In this document: piece by piece, positions 11,412-21,713 of the stretch
How the letters are laid out: every line of letters begins with the position of its first letter
Position numbering within the stretch: position 1 is the first letter of the stretch
Assembly: GCA_907165135.1 (NCBI GenBank)
Contig: OU015566.1
Span: forward strand, 1,180,501-1,244,500
Direction: 5' to 3'
From: Oikopleura dioica
Lineage: Eukaryota; Chordata; Appendicularia; Copelata; Oikopleuridae
Length of the DNA stretch: 64,000 nucleotides
Made by a program: the position numbers and the translations under genes
The notes under the pieces: model-generated
What the model saw: the letters and a program-made list of their open reading frames with translations, nothing else
Databases searched by the model: none
What the model was told of the DNA's origin: nothing

Positions 11412-11750
11412 ATGTCGTGGAAGCTAAAGGAATGCAAAAATTTGTTCAAGCATTATCGCGTGGTGAAAGCTGTTTTGACGTTGATCGTGATTGCTATTTT
11501 GATCGTTTTGGTTGTTGTTTTTGAAGTTCCTTTATGATCGGATTCAGAATTATTTTTAAAGCTAAATTAGAACCTTTTTCTAAGTGCCTTCGTTTTTTTT
11601 TATAAATATTTTGATATTTGATGATTCTGATATGATAACACAATCATGAATCTTTTCAATAGCCACACCAGCAGATGATGAATATGATTATGATGACGAT
11701 CGCATTTTTGATCGAAGGGTTGAGTCAAACGATTCCACACCAGCCGCATA
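11412..11750 (+). CDS. Small single-pass membrane protein with acidic tail
   Basis: The ATG exon encodes a basic N-terminus (MSWKLKECKNLFKHYRVVK) and a strong membrane helix (AVLTLIVIAILIVLVVVFEV). Joining through a putative GA-AG intron to a second exon after TTTCAATAG at about 11662 adds an Asp-rich segment (DDEYDYDDDR) and a stop at about 11750, for a protein of about 70 residues. Without that junction it is a 41-residue micropeptide ending at 11537. The topology would be N-in, C-out. It lies between pieces of a larger (+) gene and may be nested in its intron. Confidence 0.35.
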
Positions 11751-11964
11751 GCCGAGTCGAGAGTCATCACAAAATACGATTTATTTTTAAAATTATTTCT
11801 TGCTTATTTACATATGTATCTCTTTTCAATATATTTTACTAATTTTTTATATGTGAGATTTCTGATTCAAAGCAAAGATCGGATATAAGACAGTATATCG
11901 GCGTTTTAGATGTCGATTCGTTCGGGTAAAGAATTCTCTCTCTAAACATGTAACACAAACAAAG

Positions 11965-13528
11965 ACACGGCCCTCATGCTGCTGATGGCCAACTTCTTTC
12001 AAACGGCGGATATGTCGCGACCGGTATCTCCAGCGCAACAGAGGGCGGTCAAGTTGGAATCGGCTGGGTCGCTCGGGTCGATCCCTGCCCGAACCCAGAC
12101 AGTTACGAAAACACGCTGGGAACCATGCTCACTGGAGCTGGATCAAACTGCGCGACGAAATTCAAGTGGGCTTGGAAGCAGGCTAGCGGTGGAAAACATA
12201 CTCATATGGTCTCGGTCAAAGAAAGTCCCGATGGAACATATGTTCTTGCCGCTGGATTGAGAAAGTCGAGCAGTAATGGTAAGATTTTTTTTTTGTCTCT
12301 TTTTCTGTTCTTTCATAATCCTTGTTAAAAATAAGAGAAATAGGCAAGAGAGAATGAAGATCAGAAGAAGAAGATTCCTCGTCGAAATCATCTCACGATA
12401 ACTCTAGAATACAACGGCTACGTGGTAAAACTTGACGTCGAAACCGGAAACCTCATCTGGGACTTCGACTTCACTTCTGGCTCCGGCGTTCGATCGGGGT
12501 TCGAGACGATTCATTTCACATCTGACGGAGGCTTTATCGTTGGCGGCTTCTCTCATCGGGAATGGGAAGAGCATCCTTATTTCAAATCAGGAGGACAGGT
12601 TGACAATGGTCGCCCAGTTTTGCATAAATTCAGCGCTGAAATTGCGAATGCTGCTACTGTTTCTGATCCAATGCCGGAATGGACTTATAGATGTGGCGCT
12701 GTGGGAACGACCTGTGATCTTAACGATGGATCGATGAAAAATGCACGGGTGTATTTTGACGATGGGGTTGAAAAAATCGTTGCTCTTCCTGTCTGGCGAA
12801 CGATCTTCATCATTATCAATGCTCAGACTGGGGAAGAGCTGATCTACTCTGGCGATGCAATCAACTCCGGCTTCACAGATGATGGAATCGCGAATGATGT
12901 CGAAGTCGAATTCGACGATTCCGGCGCTGTGATGGGTTTCGTCACTACAGGCTTTCGAATAACAACTGTTTCAACTGATAACGGGATGCCGTGTTCTCAT
13001 GCAGAGGACGGAAAATGCGGCGTCTTCCATGGCTTCTTTGCGAAATACAGCAAGAGTCTTGACCAGCGACTTTGGAGAACCACTTTCAATACTGGCGATT
13101 GGCCCGGAGGAGCTGGGCAGTTCAAGGACCTCGAAGCAAGTGCTTACAAATCGTTGGTTTACACCGAGTGCTGGGGCATGACAAAAGTCACAGGTCCAAC
13201 TGGCCATGTCGGATACGCTGCAGCTTGCGGCTCGGGAATCGAAGGTTGCGACATTCACGGAGAAATTCCCTGCGAAAACGATCCAAGAACCACTTGGCGA
13301 GGAGCTGTTCCGAGAATTGACCGAGAGGGAAATCTCGTCTGGTACCGGCTTGATTCTTTCCGTGGCCTTTTTGACGATGGCGAGACGGTAACAGATGATG
13401 TTTCGGAATCTGCTTCGGAGTACATTTTCGAGGACAAATTCGGAAGGATCGTCTCAGTTACCGATGAAGGAATGGGCGGAGTTGGGTTTTTAACCTACGA
13501 ATGCGAAGATGGAATCACTTGTTTCTGA
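11965..13528 (+). CDS. Beta-propeller-like repeat protein, tandem copy 1
   Basis: Two exons, 11965-12278 and 12408-13528, separated by a GT-AG intron of 129 nt. The sequence repeats a blade-like unit: SNGGYVATG..., SPDGTYVLAAG...GYVVKLDVETGNLIWDFDF, and FTSDGGFIVGGF. These Gly-Gly-[FY]-[IV] strands followed by 'K-x-D-x-x-T-G-x-x-I-W' are typical of PQQ/quinoprotein-type propellers. Cys residues are frequent and paired, which suggests an extracellular protein. The C-terminal half is conserved with copy 2 (CWGMTKV, GYAAACGSG, WRGAV, LVWYRLDS, VSVTDEG). Length from the first visible exon is about 478 residues; an upstream start is needed and may come from the 8.7-11.4 kb exons. AATAAA follows at about 13573. 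Fold is inference; function unknown. Confidence 0.65.
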
Positions 13529-13599
13529 AAATTTCTCTGATTTCGCATTCTCTGATTTCTCATTAGGAATAATAAGCAATAAAAACTGAACAGTTTTGA

Positions 13600-15006
13600 A
13601 TGAGTGAAAACATGTCCAGTCTTGTCTCGAAAATTCATCGAAGAAGTATATTACTAATCAAAAAATATTTAGCTTACAATGGATACGTTGCGAAAATCAA
13701 CATCAACACTGGCGCTACGATCTGGGACTTCGACTACAAAACGAATTCTGGAACTCGATCTGGCTTCGAAACAGTCCACTTCACTTCGGATGGCGGTTTC
13801 ATCGTTGGAGGTTTCACACATCGAGTCGACGTTGAAATGCCTGGCTTCAAATCGGGCGGACAAGTCGACCAAGGACGACCTGTCATGCACAAGTTCAGCG
13901 CTCAAACCGCCAATTCTGCTTCGGTCTCGAATCCAACGCCAGTCTGGACCTACAGCTGCGCCTCTGGCTCCAACAGCTGTCAGCTTGACGACGGTTCGGT
14001 CAAGAACATGCGAGTCTACATGGACAATGGGGTCGAAAAAGTCGTTGGTCTTCCCACAAGCCGAACAGTCTTCATCAACTTGAACGCCAACAACGGTAAC
14101 GAGCTCATCTACTCCGGCGACGGAATCAACAGTGGACACATTGGCGACGGAACCGCCAATGACGTCGAGGTTGAATATGACGATGCTGGTAATGTGATTG
14201 GTTTCGTCACTACTGGCTTGAGAGTCACGAAGATCCAGAGCGACAATGGCGTCGGCTGCGGAGCTCAAGAAGACGGATGCTCGGTGATCAAGGAAAAGGG
14301 CACGATTTCTTATTTCAAACTAAATAAACTTGAATTAATGACTCTTAGTAGTTGAGCGAAGGCCACGTTTGAAAATTCTCACTTTGTTCATACTTGAGTG
14401 ATAATCGATTTGAGTCCTTCTTAGGGTGTTTTTACGAAGTACAACAAAGCACTTACTCAGCGAGTGTGGCGACAAGCGTTTAACACTGGAGAATGGCCAG
14501 GAGGAGCTGGACAGTATGATCTTTTCATTCATGCAGAACTTGTTCATTCTGTTTAGATTTTCTTCTGTCTCCGCGACTCCGTACAAGTCCCTTGTCTACA
14601 CAGAATGCTGGGGCTTGACAAAAGTGATGAACAACGGTGTCCATGTCGGCTATGCTGCAGCTTGTGGTTCTGGTGTCGAGCCTGGCTGCGATATCCACAC
14701 CGGGGCGATCAAAACTGCTTGCCAAAACGATGTCAGGAACGGGTTTTTGATACAAAAAGACAATTTTTTCTAAAAAAATATTGATAAAAAATACCCTAAA
14801 AAAGAAAAGCCTGGCGAGGGGCCGTCACTAGAATCGATCGCGCAGGAAACTTGGTCTGGTACCGACTGGATTCGTGGTTCTGGTCAGCAAATGAGAGAGG
14901 AGAATCAGCTTCGGAGTACATCTTCCAAGATGCCAGCGATAGAATCGTCTCTGTAACAGATGAAGGATTCGGTGGTTTTGGATTCCTGACTTATGATTCC
15001 TCATAA
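13600..15006 (+). CDS. Beta-propeller-like protein, tandem copy 2 (possible pseudogene or variant)
   Basis: A close paralogue of the 12408-13528 exon, but with no copy of the first exon. An acceptor-like AAAATATTTAG sits at 13672, the position equivalent to copy 1's intron end; the frame is also open back to an ATG at 13600, giving a new N-terminus. Homologous coding blocks are 13673 to about 14297, 14425 to about 14517, 14561 to about 14737 and about 14818-15006 (stop TAA), followed by AATAAA near 15032. Three short intervening segments (127, about 43 and about 80 nt) interrupt it where copy 1 is continuous; their ends fit GG-AG, unclear-AG and AC-AG better than GT-AG. Either they are recently gained non-canonical introns or the copy is decaying. 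It could alternatively supply alternative 3' exons or be trans-spliced. Confidence 0.55.
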
Positions 15007-15072
15007 AGTCGTGTGTAACTGATAATAGAATGAATAAACTCAAGGTGTTGAAAAAGACTTTTATTGAATAAA

Positions 15073-15276
15073 TTAAAGATGCAATTGGAAAGAATGATCA
15101 GAATCGTGCTCGCTGAAACTCGTGAATTGTGACAAAGATGACATTCCGTTGATTAAATAGTCGATTCTTGCTCTGAGAAAAGGGTATTCAGCTAAAGACT
15201 GCGCGATTCTCTCGTTCAAAGAAAGAGTTTTTCTCGCTCCAAGGGCCAAAGAAACTAGTAAAAAAAGAAAACGCAT
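15073..15276 (-). CDS. Small secreted peptide precursor, 67 residues
   Basis: An intronless gene with signal peptide MRFLFLLVSLALGA followed by a mature part starting RKTLSLNERIAQSL, helical, without cysteine, ending in a His/Ser-rich segment (SEHDSDHSFQLHL). A TATATA-type box lies about 35 bp upstream (near 15310 on the other strand) and an AATAAA polyadenylation signal starts a few bases after the stop. Complete promoter-ORF-polyA structure in about 260 bp argues that it is real. It is convergent with propeller copy 2. Role unknown; could be a peptide hormone or mucus component. Confidence 0.6.
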   Translation of the reverse strand: MRFLFLLVSLALGARKTLSLNERIAQSLAEYPFLRARIDYLINGMSSLSQFTSFSEHDSDHSFQLHL

Positions 15277-15279
15277 CTT

Positions 15280-15760
15280 TTCTTCTCTTCTTGAAAAATG
15301 AGCTCTTTTTATATATTTTTTGATTGAGTGCTAGTCTGCTGAGCGTCGTCTTGTCAGATAGACTACCGAGATTGTCTTATTAACGTCGATTAAATGAAGG
15401 CCAGGATAGAATTTTTAATTAACAAATAGCTGAAAAGGTATTCTCTGACAGGAATACCTGGCTGAAATGGATTAAAAGGCCAGTTTTAATCACATTTACA
15501 AATCCGAGACTTCCCAAAATCCTTACTTTTAACAAATCCCATTTTGCCCTTCAGATTTCCGTTAATCCTTGAGCTGCTATTCCCTAAGAAGCGTTCGTTC
15601 AGAAAAGAGCTAGAAGGGCTCCTGTTTCTTTACGTAGCCCAAGGGGACAAGCAACAGATTAGGCCAAATTAATTCTACGCCGCTTCTTTTTTTCGCGTTC
15701 TTTTCCATTCTAGATCTCTTTCAAAAACACGCTTCTTCTCTTAGTCCACTTGAATTCACG
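15280..15760. other. Intergenic
   Basis: A divergent promoter region between the small secreted peptide (-) and the next (+) gene. No ORF of note. Contains the TATA-like element for the (-) gene. Confidence 0.5.
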
Positions 15761-15764
15761 AAAA

Positions 15765-16577
15765 ATGAGCAGCCTGAAAGAAAGACTTTTAAAGCTCTTT
15801 GGCTGTTTTACGGCAAAAGAGAATGATGAACCAGAACCGATTAAAAGAGGAGAAATATCAGGTCAAAGGCTAGAGAATCAAAGTTCCGAAAATGAATTAT
15901 AGAATCGTGGTCGCATTGGAGAATAATCATCATCGACAAAAACGGAGAAAAGGAAGCTGATCCTAATCTGTACACTCGGCTCGGAAGGGTCAAAATCAAG
16001 TTCAAGCAAGAATGTTTCAGCGTTTCTACAATTCTAAACTCGATTTTCAACATAAACAATGTCTCAAAAGATAGAGAAATCAAAGCAAAGCTGATTTCTA
16101 TCCTTTTTTCATCTGGAAAGGGTCTTTTTTAGTTGGAAATAACTGGATAAAGCTTGAAAAAGACCTTCATAAGTGATGATAGAAACGAAAGAGTGCATTA
16201 TGCGATCGAATCCGAAAGTAATTTCCAATAGCGAGAGGATCGCTTTCATCAAAAATCCTCCGAAAATCAAGTGGCTGAAAGAAAATCGCGAGGAATTCGA
16301 CCTAGAGGAAGCTATTAACAATTTCTTCCAGGTAAAATCAATTCCCTCAAGGCTCCTGTGTAGCAACCTGAGCAGAAGGCTGAGTCAGGGCTCTAGCAGA
16401 AGTTCCTCTAAACTGAGAAGAAACCCTGACTCAGAATTCTAAACAGGTATCTGAGACCACCACATCCTTCTATCGCCCTAATTTATCTGATTTTAGAGAG
16501 AAGAAGACAATTTAGGTTCAACTGACGCTAGACTATTTCCTGACCAAGAAAACACTTTCTTCTTTCAAATTCTGTAA
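15765..16577 (+). CDS. Hypothetical protein, about 184 residues, four exons
   Basis: Exons 15765-15861, 15903-16121, 16174-16331 and 16497-16577 join in frame through GT-AG introns of 41, 52 and 165 nt, from ATG to TAA. N-terminus MSSLKERLLKLFGCF; a central hydrophilic domain with WRIIIIDKNGEKE and RLGRVKIKFKQECF; then IAFIKNPPKIKWLKENREEF. No signal peptide or membrane segment, so probably cytoplasmic. Not recognised. The third intron carries CTGAGTCAGGG...CCCTGACTCAG ends of repeat family B. The stop codon lies only 23 nt from the stop of the convergent isovaleryl-CoA dehydrogenase gene, so their 3' UTRs must overlap. Confidence 0.55.
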
Positions 16578-16600
16578 TTTTAATTTGAATGAATAATAAA

Positions 16601-18161
16601 TTAGTTATTTTTGTACAAAGCGTTAAAATGGCGACCGAGAATGAGTTTTCGAACTTCCGTCGTTCCAGCGCCGATTTCTCCGATTTTGCAGTCTCGCATG
16701 ATTCGCTCAGAAGGATATGCGTTTGCTAAAGAAAAGAGGGTCAGCTAGAACAATATGACTATAATCTTACTGTAGCCATTGCCACCGAGGATTTGGATAG
16801 CTTCTAGGGCGACTTTTGTTGCTTGTTCGGCGCCGTACATTAGCTAAAAACGGGGTAAAAATGACTTGAAATGTTCAATTTTCGTTCTTCTAAGAGAGAA
16901 AATAAGCAACAGTTACTTACAACAGCAGCACAATCGTGATTTGTCAGCGTTCTTTGATCCCTATCAGCCGCCTTCAGTAGGGCATACAAGTATGCTCGAG
17001 TTGCGCTCAGCTGAGCGTACATTTCCGCCATTTTACTGAAGAAAACGCTTATCAACTAATAATTCGAGAAATCATTACCTCTGCATCATCTGAAACTCCC
17101 CAATCGGCACTCCAAATTGCTTCCTCTCATGCGCGTAAGGAAACGCGCAATCGCAAGCAGCTTGCATGTATCCGACCGCTCCAGCAGCTCCAGTCAGTCG
17201 CTCGACATTCAAGCCCTTCATCAGTACCGCTGCTCCTCGTCCTTCAGCGCCCAGGACGGAAGAAGCGGGGATTTTGACATTGTCGAAATGGAGCTCTCCC
17301 GTGTAGCTGCCTCTGACGCCCATTTTGCCAGGAATCGCAGTCGCTGTGAAGCCTTCCAAGTCGCGGACGTCGATCGCAAAGGCGGTGATACTCTTGCTGC
17401 CTTTGGAACTTGGATCTGTTCGAGCGTAGAGGACGAGTGTGTCGCAAATAGGACCGTTTGTGATCCAGAATTTCGTGCCGTTCACGATGTAGTAGTCTGT
17501 TCCTGGCTGTTTAACCGCTTGGCATCGCATGGACATCACATCGGAGCCAGATCCGGGCTCAGACATGGCCAGGGCACCTTAATTTATGTGTTGACTGGTG
17601 GGGAAATCTTCAGGTCATAAGACTTACCAATAGTCTGACCAGAAACCAATCCAGGCAAAAACTTGGCTTTCTGCTCCGGAGAACCGTTTTTTTCGATGAC
17701 ATAGGAGGAGAGACATGTGTGCGCAAAGATTCCCATGTAGACGCCGCCCGATATGCGCGACAACTCCTCGAGCATAAGGGATGTTTCGAAAAGACCCATT
17801 CCAGTTCCGCCGAATTCTTCCGCAGAAAGGGTTCCCAAGACGCCTTGCTCGCCGCATTTTCGCCAGAATTCGCGGTACTCGGGGAAGGAATCCGTTTCAT
17901 CGATTTCACGACATCTTAAAAAGTCATTTTTAAAGGCAATAGAAATAATACAGTAAGAAAAGCCGGGCTCTTTCCAGATTCCAAAAAAACGACGAACCTT
18001 TGTTGGGTAAGTTCGCTTTCGAAGAAGTTCCGAAAATTCTCCCGAATCGCCGACTGCTCTTCCGAAACTCCGAAAAGATGATCTTCAATCGGCACAATTG
18101 ACAAATTTCTCTTGACAATTGTTTTTTGCTGCGCTAGAATTCTTCGAAATCCAAGCTTCAT
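16601..18161 (-). CDS. IVD: Isovaleryl-CoA dehydrogenase, mitochondrial
   Basis: FAD-dependent acyl-CoA dehydrogenase of leucine breakdown, oxidising isovaleryl-CoA to 3-methylcrotonyl-CoA in the mitochondrial matrix and passing electrons to ETF. Six exons: 18161-17998, 17914-17628, 17577-17079, 17035-16921, 16843-16771 and 16725-16601. Together 421 codons with perfect frame, against about 423-426 for vertebrate precursors. The basic N-terminus ([18 protein letters not shown]) is a transit peptide. Visible family signatures are [12 protein letters not shown] and FWITNGP (FAD/substrate), the LNVERL segment whose Glu (about residue 276) is at the catalytic-base position characteristic of IVD, ILGGNGY and the C-terminal [13 protein letters not shown]. 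The first donor is gttcgt, a weak GT site. Confidence 0.95.
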
Positions 18162-18669
18162 TTTTCTTTTTCAATTTCTCTTACAAACGAATCTGATTTT
18201 AGGAACACGCCCCAGGCATCGAAAAGAGGGAAAATATTTGATTTGAAAAAATAAAGTGAACTTTGGTCGTGCAAGAGCATTTTTTTGAGAAATGAGGAGG
18301 GCGTGGGAAACGCAAAGGAGGTCCTCACTGTGCTGGAAGTTTGGAAATACGCAGGAAGAATGGGAAAGCGCACCGCCAATCAGCGCGCGATGAGATTTGA
18401 ATTGCGAAAAAGGCTTTCGATTATTGCCGATTTCTGCGGCTATTTTATGGAGGCGAAGATTTTTGATTCTTTCATTTTTCTTCGTGGAAGATGTAGATTC
18501 TATTCTTTTTGTTCTATAAAAAGTAAATATATAATGACTGTTTATCGTCACTTTTTATTTGAGTTTAACTTTCAATAAGGATTTCTGAGTGAAATCCTGA
18601 CCCCCCTTTTTTATTAGCTCATTTGAAAGAGTGTAAAAAGTTACTCAAAAAGTTGATTTTTTTTGTCGA

Positions 18670-19016
18670 AGATGACGTCACAGCACGTGATCGAAGTTCC
18701 GAAGTACCGGATTTCTCCTACGCCCGCATTTTAAAGTCCTCTTAGCTCCCCGAGCGTGTGATAGCTGAAAATGATCGTCTCCTCGAGCTCTAGGTCAGCA
18801 TCTACTTTTCAACCCTTTTTTTCGAAATTGAAATTTGAAAAAAAGGATGAAAGGGAATGAAAAGGGTTGAAAAGTAGATGCTGACCTAGAGCTCGAGGAG
18901 ACGATCATTTTCATGTATTGCATGCCCCTCTAGCTCAGAGCATGTGAAAATGCGGGCGTAGGAGCAATTCAGTACTTTTGGGACTTCAATCACGTGCGGT
19001 TAAGTTAATAACTCCC
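18670..19016. repeat. Large foldback element with near-perfect inner arms
   Basis: An arm reading GAAAATGATCGTCTCCTCGAG, then a GCTCTAGGTCAGCATCTACT stretch and TTTTCAACCC, is followed about 35 bp later by its reverse complement. Outer parts (CTCCTACGCCCGCATTTT and AAAATGCGGGCGTAGGAG; CACGTGATCGAAGT and ACTTCAATCACGTG) also pair, giving arms of about 150 bp. No ORF inside. Confidence 0.9.
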
Positions 19017-19450
19017 ATTCCACTTATCTACCAAACTTCTGAAATCAAAGGCGCGTCATCGCCCCTTTTAAAGAGGCAAAAAATATTTGAATATTATGAC
19101 GATACTGTATCGTCGATACAGCTATACAAGCAGAATAATTAACGAGTTGCTAAAAGTGCTCGCCTCTCTTGTCTAAACTGGATTAGAAAGGGCACTTAGC
19201 CAAGTACTCCACGAACAAGAAATGATAGATCGATCACCGCCCATTAGTAGTCCACATACAAATCAAACATATTAACACGGCAATTAGCATTTTAAGGCGG
19301 CCAGCTTTGAATTAGACCCAATTTTTCGGCCAAAAAGGGTCGAAATCAAGGATGAATTCTAGAGCAGCCGCTCTTCTATGATTTTCTTCGGGATTTATTG
19401 GAGTGACACCCTCATTCTTCCAAAAGAAAAACAGTAGATAAAATGAATAT

Positions 19451-19900
19451 TTATTGATTTGAGAAGTTACTGTCTACTTTTCGATGGGGGTAAAAAGCTG
19501 ACTTCGTAAAAAAGCAGCTTGAAAATCGCAGAGCAAAAGAGCAGTTCTCCAGCCAGTGTCGCGAAATCGATCTCCTTGAGTTGCACGAATGCAGTTTTGC
19601 TCGTATTTCTGGTATACCATTTTCATAATCGATGTCCGGCCGCAGCTCATCCGGGCACCCCATGCTCAAATTATGAATTCGGATAAATGATCCATTTTCG
19701 GTAATTTTCGCGAACTCGTAACTCCTCATTGATTTTTTTCGTTGGCAGAGCTGATTATATATTTCTAATTGGATCATTTTCAAAAAGGTGTAATTGAGGA
19801 CTTCCTTATCGGATCCTCCGGGAGGTGCGTTTTTCGTTGCGATTAGGGAAGCCACTGCCTCGATTTTTTGTGCTCTGGATCTGCTTATCGCGATCACCTG
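19451..19900 (-). CDS. Hypothetical protein exon, 148 codons
   Basis: An open frame after a TAACAG acceptor-like site, with no ATG at its start, so a small upstream exon is likely (Met candidates occur at about 19950). Balanced composition with several Cys (QLCQRKKSM, LSMGCPDELRPD, LENCSFALRFSSCFF) and no membrane helix. The TAA stop overlaps an AATAAATA polyadenylation signal. Family not recognised. Confidence 0.4.
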   Translation of the reverse strand, partial: QVIAISRSRAQKIEAVASLIATKNAPPGGSDKEVLNYTFLKMIQLEIYNQLCQRKKSMRSYEFAKITENGSFIRIHNLSMGCPDELRPDIDYENGIPEIRAKLHSCNSRRSISRHWLENCSFALRFSSCFFTKSAFYPHRKVDSNFSNQ

Positions 19901-20143
19901 TTACTCGGCTATCGGGCACTTGCCATAACTGCCATTTTTACACATTTATGAGGCAGGACAATATTTTCAATATTTAGCCGCTGACTTTATAAGGAAAGTT
20001 GATTTTTCTTTTGAAAAACAATGGAATTCAATATTTGCATACGACTTCTAAGCGATTATACTAGCCATTGTAAATTACTTCTCTCTTGCTTCTTTTCCAA
20101 GTTTAAAGCGGATTTTCTTATAATCTGCAAAGAGAGGCATAAA

Positions 20144-21168
20144 ATGTCTGAAAAATCGTACTACAGCGAGAGTTTTCTCTCCGAAGATTCAGTTATTACT
20201 AACTCAGCATTAGTTCGTGAGGAAAATAATGGTTTGAATAGAATTTTTTCGGGTGTTTAGAACAACTGAGATCTGAAATGAAAGCAGAATCAAATATACT
20301 CAACGATGAAGTACGACGGCTAAAAGTCACACTTTCGGATGCATTGATAGACAACGCTGATTATAAAAAACGAATCGCAGAACTTGAAAATACCGTCGAA
20401 AACCAAGGTCTTAAAATAGACCAGCTAGAAAAAACTGTCGAAGAGAAAATGTTGGAAAATGAGATGGAAAAACTCGATGTCAGTAGTGAAATGAAAATTT
20501 TCAAACCAGCTCAGAAGCGTGCTGCTTTTCAAGAAAATTATGGCTTGCATGAAAAACAGCTTGAGAGTCTTCAAGAATACGGGAATGTTTTTAATTTAAA
20601 AATATCTTATTTTTGTCATTTATAAAACTATTACTTTCATTCGAAAAGCTTAAAAAGTTGCCTTGGCCACTCTACCGAGGATGATCAGAGTGAAACTCAT
20701 GGTGGAAAAAAATTTTTTGATACAACGTCTTTTGCGCTCATTATGAAAGCTTATAAAAATGGAATGAAAAAATTCACCCTGAAGGTTGCTCGAAGAATAA
20801 ATTAAAAAATTGAAAATAAACGATTAAATAGTTCGGAGCTTCAGATAAACACTTTTATGTTGGAAAGTCACAATTTCATTACTTCGATGAAAAAATAAAA
20901 CCGGTTGGTGATCAAAAATGGCGTCAATTTTTTTCCATCGCTCACGAAGGTAACTGATTCTGAGAATCTGTTTTATTTTTATTCAGGGCGAAAACTTCGG
21001 TTCAAAGCGAGACTTCAAGCTATGGATGCAGTTGCGGGTTTTGAACGAAAACTATACGATTGGAAAGAAACAGATTCTGAAGGTGTTCTCGAGCAAATTA
21101 TTGTTCTGTCGAATTGGCCTCCAGGAGGACAATGGTACAGCAGATATCATCTGATTTTTCTTGAATAA
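20144..21168 (+). CDS. Coiled-coil protein with unknown C-terminal domain, 280 residues
   Basis: Five exons: 20144-20231, 20261-20582, 20649-20794, 20845-20949 and 20987-21168, total 843 nt, frame intact from ATG to TAA. Introns are 29, 66, 50 and 37 nt; the first and last are GT-AG, while the second and third keep the frame only as GA-AG. Residues about 30-135 form a coiled coil (heptads such as IAELENTVENQGLKIDQLEK). The C-terminal 140 residues have a compact, aromatic-rich pattern (KHFYVGKSQFHYFDEK, GDQKWRQFF, LSNWPPGGQWYSRYH). No domain name assigned; probably cytoplasmic. Confidence 0.6.
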
Positions 21169-21713
21169 ACAATAGTCAATAATTCGAAACAAACTTTTGA
21201 GTATACTTTTTTAACTTCGAGATTTTCAAGATTTTCATTCTGATGAATTTGCTGGTGAAATTATCTCAAAAGGCTTTCTCAAACTCTCTTTATCGTTGTT
21301 TTTGCTCTTATTAGTTGTATTAGGTATTTTTTGAAAAAAATAATGCACTGGAAAATTTTTATTTTTCAAGACGATCATTTTGCGCCAAAAACTCCGAAAT
21401 TGACCTACAGAAGAAAAAGTTATAAAATCTTTTTAAGCTTTATTATAAAAAAGCGCGTCTTAGGGACACCCCTGGTAAAAGGACGAGGGACAAAGCTCTC
21501 AGGGTATGGTTTAGGGTTTCCATAATCACAACGGTATCATATCGTTGAGTCAGAAGACTGGCTTAATAAATCATTACTCAAAGTACTTTCCCTTGCCTCT
21601 CTTTTCTCGTTCAAACAAGTTAAAATATTAAAGCGTTAAATATTCAATATCCGCCTTGCGGTTAGAAATCCTCGTTGATCCCTCTTTTCTCCACATTCTA
21701 TGATCACCTATCG

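Noticed and set aside
13669-14268. 199-codon (-) ORF
   Set aside because: Antisense of the propeller copy 2 exon, which is conserved with copy 1 on the (+) strand.
17117-17620. 167-codon (+) ORF
   Set aside because: Antisense of isovaleryl-CoA dehydrogenase exon 3.
18285-18578. 97-codon (+) ORF upstream of isovaleryl-CoA dehydrogenase
   Set aside because: No splice, polyA or domain support; lies in the promoter region of the (-) gene.
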